DNA of 6,810 bases from Candidatus Zixiibacteriota bacterium (GTDB lineage: Bacteria; Zixibacteria; MSB-5A5; CAIYYT01), in the NCBI GenBank assembly GCA_026397575.1, contig JAPLUP010000176.1, positions 1 to 6,810 of the forward strand, given 5' to 3'. This document shows positions 1 through 4,910 of this stretch, piece by piece. The notes beneath the pieces are model-generated. The model was not told where the DNA came from. It made no database searches and worked only from the letters and a program-made list of their open reading frames with translations. The translations under genes and the position numbers were made by a program. The first letter of the stretch is position 1. Every line of letters starts with the position of its first letter.

Positions 1-519
1 ATTGACGTCGGCGAAAAAGATTTCAAGGCGCTCATCACTCGTATCAAAGGTGAGACTCCCCAGTTGGTCTATTTCGGTGGCATGCACCCGGAGTGTGGAT
101 TGTTGTCGAAACAGTCAAAGGAACTCGGGCTGAGTGTCCCAGTCTTCTCCGGTGATGGAATAGTGACACCCGAATTCGCCAAGATCGGTGGCCCGGCAAC
201 GGAGGGTGATTTTGCATCTATGATCGGCCTGCCCCCAGAGAAGATTCCGGCAGCGAGCAAGTTCATCGATGGCTATCATCAGCGGTTTCCCAAAAACGAC
301 ATGCAGCCGTATGATCCCTACACTTACGAGGCGATCAATATCATCCTTGATGCCATCGAGAAGACCGGCGGCAATCGCAACAAGATGATCGACTACATTG
401 CCAAAGTAACCTACAGCGGCATTCTCGGTGAATCAAGCTTCGATGAACGGGGCGACACGCGCAACAAGCTGATAACCATTTACACGGTAAGAAACGGCAA
501 GTTCGTATACGTCGATTGA
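1..519 (+). CDS. livK: Branched-chain amino acid ABC transporter substrate-binding protein, C-terminal part (5' truncated by window edge)
   Basis: The frame is open from base 1 and ends at TGA 517-519, giving 172 residues of the C-terminal part of a type I periplasmic binding protein (Peripla_BP_6 / LivJ-LivK family, usually 370-400 residues). Visible family features are the DFKALITRIK helix, the strand QLVYFGG, a GLSVPVFSGDG segment, and a late YDPYTYEAINIILDAIEKTGG helix followed by a GxxGxxxFDERGDT-type segment near the end. The signal peptide and first lobe lie outside the window. The role is to capture the solute in the periplasm and deliver it to the LivHM channel. The substrate cannot be read from sequence; leucine/isoleucine/valine is typical, but amides, urea or other amino acids are known in this family. 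livH starts 21 nt downstream with no terminator between, so the two genes are probably co-transcribed. The family is secure; the symbol (livK or livJ) is by position. Confidence 0.92.
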   Translation: MDVGEKDFKALITRIKGETPQLVYFGGMHPECGLLSKQSKELGLSVPVFSGDGIVTPEFAKIGGPATEGDFASMIGLPPEKIPAASKFIDGYHQRFPKNDMQPYDPYTYEAINIILDAIEKTGGNRNKMIDYIAKVTYSGILGESSFDERGDTRNKLITIYTVRNGKFVYVD

Positions 520-540
520 GAATCCGAGACTGACCCGCTA

Positions 541-1437
541 ATGTTTTTCCAACAACTTGTCAACGGCATCACTCTTGGTAGCATTTATGCCCTGTTTGCC
601 CTGGGCTATACGATGGTTTATGGCATACTGCTGATGATCAACTTCGCCCACAGCGAAATCTTCATGGTCGGCGCTTATCTCGGATTCTGGGCTTTGTCGC
701 TCCTGCCGGTTTGGGTTCAGGGTTGGACACCCGGCTATTTCACACTGGTATTTGCCATCGCCATGATGGGGGCCGGATTGCTGGCGGTGACAATCGAACG
801 CGTCGCCTACCGACCGCTGCGCCGCGCTTCCCGATTGGCGCCCTTAATAAGCGCGATTGGTGTTTCCATTTTCCTGCAGAATCTCATCCAAGTGACCGTC
901 AGCGCTCAATCACAGCCCTACCCCGACACCTTCAAGATTAGTCACTACGAGTTTTTCGGCGTGCAGGTCAATTCACTACAGATATTCATCTTTGCCCTGG
1001 CCATTTCGGCCATGGTGCTGCTGCAAGTCTTTATCACGAAGACCCGGCTCGGCAAAGCCATGCGCGCGACCGCTCAGAATCATACCGTTTCGCAACTGAT
1101 GGGGATCAATGTCAATTTCATCATCACGGTTACTTTCCTTATCGGCGGTGCACTCGGCGGACTAGCTGGTGTGCTCAACGGCATGTACTACGGTAGCATC
1201 AAATTCAATATGGGCTTCTTCCCCGGTCTGAAAGCCTTTACCGCTGCCGTTGTCGGCGGTATCGGCAACATCAAAGGCGCGATGGTCGGTGGCTTCTTGC
1301 TTGGCATCATCGAAGCGCTTACCGTTGGCTACATCTCGTCGGCTTACAAGGACGTTATTCTCTTTGCAGTACTGATTCTGGTTCTGATCTTCAGACCCTC
1401 AGGCATCTTCGGTGAGGAGGTTACTGAGAAGACATGA
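541..1437 (+). CDS. livH: Branched-chain amino acid ABC transporter permease LivH
   Basis: This 298-residue integral membrane protein has the usual length for LivH. Its N-terminus (FFQQLVNGITLGSIYALFA, then GYTMVYGILLMINFAHSEIF) is the classic LivH opening, with the NFAHxE motif around residues 34-39. About eight hydrophobic segments can be seen. The cytoplasmic coupling segment near residues 232-255 (AFTAAVVGGIGNIKGAMVGG) is the EAA-like loop that contacts the ATPases. The C-terminus has the family's IFRPSGIFGE ending. LivH pairs with LivM to form the inner-membrane pore. The ATG at 541 is chosen because the family N-terminus begins there; only a weak Shine-Dalgarno (a GAG about 10 nt upstream) is seen, suggesting coupling to the binding-protein gene. 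Its stop overlaps the livM start as ATGA (1434-1437). It looks intact. Confidence 0.95.
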   Translation: MFFQQLVNGITLGSIYALFALGYTMVYGILLMINFAHSEIFMVGAYLGFWALSLLPVWVQGWTPGYFTLVFAIAMMGAGLLAVTIERVAYRPLRRASRLAPLISAIGVSIFLQNLIQVTVSAQSQPYPDTFKISHYEFFGVQVNSLQIFIFALAISAMVLLQVFITKTRLGKAMRATAQNHTVSQLMGINVNFIITVTFLIGGALGGLAGVLNGMYYGSIKFNMGFFPGLKAFTAAVVGGIGNIKGAMVGGFLLGIIEALTVGYISSAYKDVILFAVLILVLIFRPSGIFGEEVTEKT

Positions 1438-2181
1438 CCTTGCCTCGTCGATGGCCTCTGATAGCCATAGGACTGCTGGTCGTCCTGATTCTGCCGTTAG
1501 TGCTAAATCAACTGGGAAACCTCTATGCCGTCCGCGTTATCGGCTTAGTCGGCATCTATTGCATTCTCGGCGTCGGGCTCAACATCACGATCGGCTACAC
1601 GGGTCTGCTCGACCTCGGCTATATCGCCTTTTACGCGATCGGCGCGTACAAAATTGCTTACTTTCGCGCTCACGGAGAATATCCATTTCTATTATCTCAT
1701 TCTCCTGTTCCTGTTGATCGCGATCTTCATTAGCCATCGTCTCGAACACTCACGCCTGGGCCGCGCGCTGGTCGCAATTCGCGAGGACGAACTGGCGGCA
1801 ACTCTTTCGGGCGTCAATGTCGCTCGCACCAAAGCCGTGGCCTTCGTAATCAGCGGCATCATCGGTGCCGTTGCCGGTGACATCTATGTCCACTGGAATC
1901 AATTCGTCTCACCGGAATCATTCACTTTTTGGGAATCGGTGTTGCTCGTTTCGATGCTGGTGATCGGCGGCATGGGGAATGTCTGGGGCATCCTGCTCGG
2001 CGTAGTGCTGTTGGTTGCAGTACCGGAGGTGCTCCGTTCCACTCTCGGCACAGCGTTTGTCGACTATCGCATGATCGCTTTCGGCTTGCTGATGGTTGTG
2101 ATCATCATATTCCGTCCGCAGGGACTGCTCCCGTCACGCCGTCGTGCCCTTGAACTGAAAGCCGCGGGCGGGGAGTCGTAG
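1434..2181 (+). pseudogene. livM: Branched-chain amino acid ABC transporter permease LivM, disrupted by an internal out-of-frame deletion
   Basis: The first half (1434 to about 1690) encodes the LivM N-terminus, with the conserved GLNITIGYTGLLDLGYIAFY and GAYKIAYF. This frame then runs into non-homologous residues and stops at TAG 1731-1733. The second half, in another frame from about 1685 to TAG 2179-2181, encodes the LivM C-terminus: YYLILLFLL, RALVAIREDELAA, SPESFTFWESVL, the coupling loop VIGGMGNVWG, and FRPQGLLPS. Missing between the halves is the family's central part of about 100 residues, including the strongly conserved RLRGDYLAIVTLGFGEI region. The whole locus would encode only about 249 residues against a family norm of roughly 300-425. 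Changing frame here implies loss of 3k+2 nt. The downstream half has no good start of its own. LivM should be the second channel subunit beside LivH. It starts by ATGA overlap with livH and ends 1 nt before livG. It is either genuine decay or an assembly or sequencing error. Confidence 0.88.
2170..2175 (+). promoter_or_regulatory. Ribosome binding site of livG
   Basis: GGGGAG lies 7 nt before the ATG at 2183 and inside the last codons of livM. It supports that start, which also matches the family N-terminus (LLEVKTVTKNFGGLKAL). It would let livG be translated even if ribosomes drop off at the premature livM stop. Confidence 0.6.
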
Positions 2182-2182
2182 A

Positions 2183-2935
2183 ATGCTGCTGGAAGTCAAA
2201 ACCGTTACCAAGAATTTCGGCGGACTTAAAGCACTCTCCGCACTCGACATATACACGAACAGCGACGAAATCGTCGGTTTGATCGGACCCAATGGCGCCG
2301 GGAAGTCGACTCTATTCAATGTCGTCACCGGTGTCTATCCCCCCGACGAAGGCGACGTCGTTTTCAAGGGAAAAAGGATCAACGGCTTCGCGTCTCACGA
2401 GGTCGTTAAGCTTGGTGCGGCTCGCACTTTCCAGAACATTCGCCTATTTGCCGAGATGACTGCTCTGGAAAACGTTATGGTAGGTCGGCATTGCCGAACC
2501 AAAGCCGATCTTCTCCAATCCCTGCTACACAGCGGCGCCTTCATTCGCGAAGAGAGAGAAATCGAGGAGAGCGCCAAAGAGGTATTGGAGTTTGTTGGCT
2601 TGCTCAAGTCGGGTAACGAGATCGTCAAGAATCTTCCCTATGGCAGTCAGCGCCGCGTCGAAATCGCCCGCGCCTTGGCGACCGAACCGTCACTGTTGTT
2701 GTTGGATGAACCAACGGCCGGCATGAACCCCCGCGAATGCAATGAGCTGGTTGCGCTCGTGGAGAAGATCAGACAGAAGAAAATCGCAGTGATCATCATC
2801 GAGCACCGCATGAACGTTGTGATGACATTGTCCGATCGGGTTGTCGTGCTGGATTACGGAGTCAAGATTGCCGAAGGCAAACCCGACGAAGTTCAACGCG
2901 ATCCCAAAGTGATCGAAGCCTATCTGGGGTCATGA
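2183..2935 (+). CDS. livG: Branched-chain amino acid ABC transporter ATP-binding protein LivG
   Basis: This 250-residue cytoplasmic ATPase has the normal LivG length. Motifs in order: Walker A GPNGAGKST at residues 35-43; Q-loop Q84 in the LivG-typical ARTFQNIRLF; ABC signature LPYGSQ at 151-156; Walker B LLLLDEP at 171-177 with catalytic Glu176; D-loop region AGMNP; switch His208 in IIIEHRMNVV. The extra helical region around residues 105-130 and the C-terminal AEGKPDEVQRDPKVIEAYLG are typical of LivG and distinguish it from LivF. It forms a heterodimer with LivF to power import through LivHM. Small departures from the usual family text are Ser155 (commonly Gln in LPYGQQ) and Arg209 (commonly Asp in EHDM); neither is an invariant catalytic residue. 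It sits 1 nt after livM and overlaps livF by ATGA. It looks functional. Confidence 0.95.
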   Translation: MLLEVKTVTKNFGGLKALSALDIYTNSDEIVGLIGPNGAGKSTLFNVVTGVYPPDEGDVVFKGKRINGFASHEVVKLGAARTFQNIRLFAEMTALENVMVGRHCRTKADLLQSLLHSGAFIREEREIEESAKEVLEFVGLLKSGNEIVKNLPYGSQRRVEIARALATEPSLLLLDEPTAGMNPRECNELVALVEKIRQKKIAVIIIEHRMNVVMTLSDRVVVLDYGVKIAEGKPDEVQRDPKVIEAYLGS

Positions 2936-3660
2936 AGATGGCACACGAGAACATGTTGTTGGAGATTAATCGGATTGAGGTCTACTACGAACAGATCGCC
3001 GCGCTCAAAGGCGTTTCTCTCAATCTTGAACGCGGCGAGATCCTCGCTATCATCGGCGCCAACGGCGCCGGCAAAACGACGCTGATCAACACTATTTCCG
3101 GCGTCCTTCATCCTCGCAGTGGATCGGTTGAATTCAACGGCGATCCAATCCACACGTTGCCGGCATGGAAAATCGCCCGCAAAGGCATTCTGCAAATTCC
3201 CGAGGGTCGTAAGGTTTTTGCTAAACAGAGCGTGCTTGAGAATCTCGAATTGGGCGCCTATTCGATCAAAGACAAATCCGCAGTCAAAGCCAGCATTGAG
3301 CGAATGTATACCCTGTTCCCGGTGCTTAGCGAGCGGCGCAAGCAGTTGGCAGGCACACTGAGCGGCGGCGAGCAACAGATGCTGGCGATCGCGCGGGGTC
3401 TCATGGCTCATCCGGAATTACTGCTCTTTGATGAGCCGTCGATGGGGTTGTCGCCGGTGATGGTGGAAAGAGTGTTCCAGACGATTCAGGAGATAAACAG
3501 GCAAGGCATTACGATTCTGCTTGTCGAGCAAAACGCGAAGAAGTCGCTTCAGATTGCCAATCGCGCCTACGTGCTCGAAACCGGCAAAATCGTCCTCGCC
3601 GATACCGCCGCCAACCTACTCGAAAACGAGCAAGTGAAACAAGCCTATCTCGGCGGCTGA
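2932..3660 (+). CDS. livF: Branched-chain amino acid ABC transporter ATP-binding protein LivF
   Basis: The second ATPase subunit is 242 residues from the first ATG. Motifs: Walker A GANGAGKTT at residues 42-50; the LivF-typical QIPEGRKVF around 88-96; signature LSGGEQ at 143-148; Walker B LLLFDEP at 163-169 with Glu168; the LivF-type LLVEQNAKK, in which Gln replaces the usual switch His, as is normal in this subfamily; and the ending NEQVKQAYLGG. LivF works with LivG at the cytoplasmic face of the LivHM channel. The ATG at 2932 overlaps the livG stop as ATGA and is the coupled start; ATGs at 2938 and 2953 are alternatives, since family homology begins only near LLEINRIEVYY. No terminator hairpin is visible in the 37 nt before the next gene. 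Confidence 0.95.
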   Translation: MKMAHENMLLEINRIEVYYEQIAALKGVSLNLERGEILAIIGANGAGKTTLINTISGVLHPRSGSVEFNGDPIHTLPAWKIARKGILQIPEGRKVFAKQSVLENLELGAYSIKDKSAVKASIERMYTLFPVLSERRKQLAGTLSGGEQQMLAIARGLMAHPELLLFDEPSMGLSPVMVERVFQTIQEINRQGITILLVEQNAKKSLQIANRAYVLETGKIVLADTAANLLENEQVKQAYLGG

Positions 3661-3687
3661 TTCTGCGTGTACAACAATTTCTGTCAA

Positions 3688-3694
3688 GTGAGGA
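3688..3694 (+). promoter_or_regulatory. Ribosome binding site of the GNAT gene
   Basis: GTGAGGA lies just upstream of the ATG at 3698, with only 3 nt between. The spacing is short but it is the only purine-rich match in the 37-nt gap after livF, and it supports 3698 as the start. No -10/-35 promoter is evident in this gap. Confidence 0.5.
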
Positions 3695-3697
3695 CGT

Positions 3698-4633
3698 ATG
3701 CAAATCATCGCGTACCACGAATTGAAAGACAAGACCGACTTGTTCCTTCTGTGGGCCAAATCATTTGGTTGGCTCTGCACGCCGAAGCAAATGGATCATT
3801 GGGTCAAGACCGATGAGCGACTAATCGGAACGCCGGTCGGTGTTTGCGCCATCATTGACGGCAATTTAGCCGGCTTCGTTGGCATCATGGAAATCCCCAC
3901 CCGCAACAGACATGGTGAGACAGAGATAGTCGGCGGTATCTGGGCGGTCAGTACCCGACCGATGTACGCACGGAAGGGGGTCGGTGGCTACTTACTTGAA
4001 GCGGCCGAAAACCATTTCCGATCGAAAGGAATTCGCTTATCACTGCTGACCACATCGCGGACGCTGATATCCTACCGAGGATATGTCTCTTTCGGCTATC
4101 GTGAAGTCGAGAGAGTCAACAGCTACGCTCATTACTACAAGATTCCGCAGCGAAGCGCCAAAGCTGACCCGTTTCCTCCCGGACCGAAGGGCAAAGCGCC
4201 GAAGATGGATATTGAAAAGGTTCGCAGCAATTTCGATCGTTATGCGCACAACCACTGCGGTTTTACGAACCGCCTCATAGGTGCTCTGAAAGAGCAGCAA
4301 CAAATGGGCTACTTTGAACCAAGGTACTCGACTGTGCAAGACGAAGGGCATTTACTATCGAGTTCGCAGATGGGTTCGCTCTGGGTCTCGGAGATAATCG
4401 CGTTCAAACAAAAAACGGCTCGCGAGTTAATACGGAGAGCAGTGAGTCTCTGCGGCGCAGGAGTCTACGTCCGGTACGTGTTCGACCCGCTCGTCGCCAC
4501 CACGCTGGAAAAGATGGCCTTTCGCAAAGACCTTGGAGCCTACGGAGTACTGATGGCAAAGCCGCTGGCGGGTGTCTCTTTTGATGATGTCTATGACGAC
4601 ACATTCCTCTGGAGCAGTGCGGATTTCTTCTGA
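3698..4633 (+). CDS. GNAT family N-acetyltransferase with an extra C-terminal domain
   Basis: This 311-residue soluble protein has a recognisable GNAT fold in its first half. A strand GGIWAVSTRPMY (about residues 79-90) leads into the acetyl-CoA pyrophosphate loop A-R-K-G-V-G (91-96), with Ala in the first position of the usual (Q/R)xxGx(G/A), and a helix GYLLEAAENHFRSKG. A later SYRGYVSFGYREV (about 125-137) matches the motif B 'YxxxGF' region. The reaction would be acetyl transfer from acetyl-CoA to an amine; the acceptor is unknown. Residues from about 160 to 311 form a second domain that I cannot assign; two-domain GNATs of about 300-400 residues (for example Eis-like proteins with a second GNAT-like or sterol-carrier-like domain) are a possible comparison, not a claim. 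The gene follows livF by 37 nt in the same direction and may be co-transcribed. Its stop codon lies in the target-site duplication of the downstream repeat. Confidence 0.8.
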   Translation: MQIIAYHELKDKTDLFLLWAKSFGWLCTPKQMDHWVKTDERLIGTPVGVCAIIDGNLAGFVGIMEIPTRNRHGETEIVGGIWAVSTRPMYARKGVGGYLLEAAENHFRSKGIRLSLLTTSRTLISYRGYVSFGYREVERVNSYAHYYKIPQRSAKADPFPPGPKGKAPKMDIEKVRSNFDRYAHNHCGFTNRLIGALKEQQQMGYFEPRYSTVQDEGHLLSSSQMGSLWVSEIIAFKQKTARELIRRAVSLCGAGVYVRYVFDPLVATTLEKMAFRKDLGAYGVLMAKPLAGVSFDDVYDDTFLWSSADFF

Positions 4634-4634
4634 T
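4631..4634. repeat. Target-site duplication, left copy (TGAT)
   Basis: TGAT directly precedes the left inverted end of the MITE-like element and is repeated at 4833-4836 right after the other end. Its first three bases are the stop codon of the acetyltransferase gene. The match is short, so chance cannot be excluded, but its position exactly at both ends argues for a real duplication. Confidence 0.6.
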
Positions 4635-4832
4635 GGGGCTGTTGAAAATCACCGGAACCGTCATTGCGAGGAGTCAGGGCGGGAGAGAGATGGGAAGGGC
4701 GATGACGACGAAGCAATCTGCGCGCCTGCATCTGGAGAGCGTAAGTCGAGATTGCCTCGTCGTGCTCCACACCCTATGTCACCTCTCCGCACTCCTCGCA
4801 ATGACACGGTCCGGGCTTTTTCAACAGTCCCC
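4635..4832. mobile_element. MITE-like element with about 40-bp terminal inverted repeats and TGAT flanks
   Basis: This 198-bp non-coding element has inverted ends. The left end reads GGGGCTGTTGAAAA and the right end, reverse-complemented, reads GGGGACTGTTGAAAAAGC. Both continue through CCGGA to the shared GTCATTGCGAGGAGT (4660-4674 pairing with 4791-4805, perfect over 15 nt). An inner arm pair, 4705-4719 (ACGACGAAGCAATCT) and 4749-4763, matches with one mismatch. The core GTCATTGCGAGG...GAAGCAATCT is of a palindromic type found dispersed in many environmental bacterial genomes. TGAT occurs immediately outside both ends (4631-4634 and 4833-4836), consistent with a target-site duplication; CTGAT is possible if the last C is counted as flank. 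There is no transposase, so it would need one supplied in trans. Short ORFs across it are not genes. The family of the parent transposon is not assigned. Confidence 0.85.
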
Positions 4833-4836
4833 TGAT
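4833..4836. repeat. Target-site duplication, right copy (TGAT)
   Basis: This is the second TGAT, directly after the right inverted end of the element. Removing the element and one copy would rejoin the acetyltransferase stop to the sequence leading to the terminator at 4862. Confidence 0.6.
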
Positions 4837-4861
4837 CTGGAAACAAAGATCCTTTTAGAAA

Positions 4862-4893
4862 AACGCCCCTCTTCCATGTGGAAGCGGGGCGTT
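4862..4893 (-). terminator. Rho-independent terminator of the DUF3857 gene, possibly bidirectional
   Basis: A strong hairpin: AACGCCCC (4862-4869) pairs with GGGGCGTT (4886-4893), then one T/C mismatch, then CTTCC/GGAAG around the tetraloop ATGT (4876-4879). Read on the minus strand it ends in a run of T (opposite 4859-4863), as expected for a terminator 17 nt past the stop of the minus-strand gene. On the plus strand it is followed only by GCTTCTT, so it may also end transcripts of the convergent liv-GNAT operon, but less efficiently. Confidence 0.85.
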
Positions 4894-4910
4894 GCTTCTT
4901 GACAGATATC

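Noticed and set aside
1654..1733. Programmed ribosomal frameshift in livM
   Set aside because: No convincing slippery heptamer followed by a stem is seen, and a frameshift would not restore the missing central ~100 residues, so deletion explains the data better.
1654..2181. Independent small permease gene starting at TTG 1654
   Set aside because: The start has no Shine-Dalgarno and lies inside the LivM N-terminal frame; the product is simply the LivM C-terminal half.
2920..3411. 163-codon open frame on the minus strand
   Set aside because: It lies wholly antisense to the well-supported livF gene with all ABC motifs, has no recognisable protein features, and is the shadow of a codon-biased gene.
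4635..4832. CRISPR array or tRNA-like structure
   Set aside because: There are no regularly spaced direct repeats; the symmetry is inverted, as in a MITE, and no tRNA cloverleaf or T-loop sequence is present.
4572..4902. Short plus-strand open frames (87 and 89 codons) and a 61-codon minus-strand frame across the intergenic repeat
   Set aside because: They run through the inverted-repeat element and the terminator hairpin; their translations are low-complexity and arginine/serine-rich, with no family resemblance.
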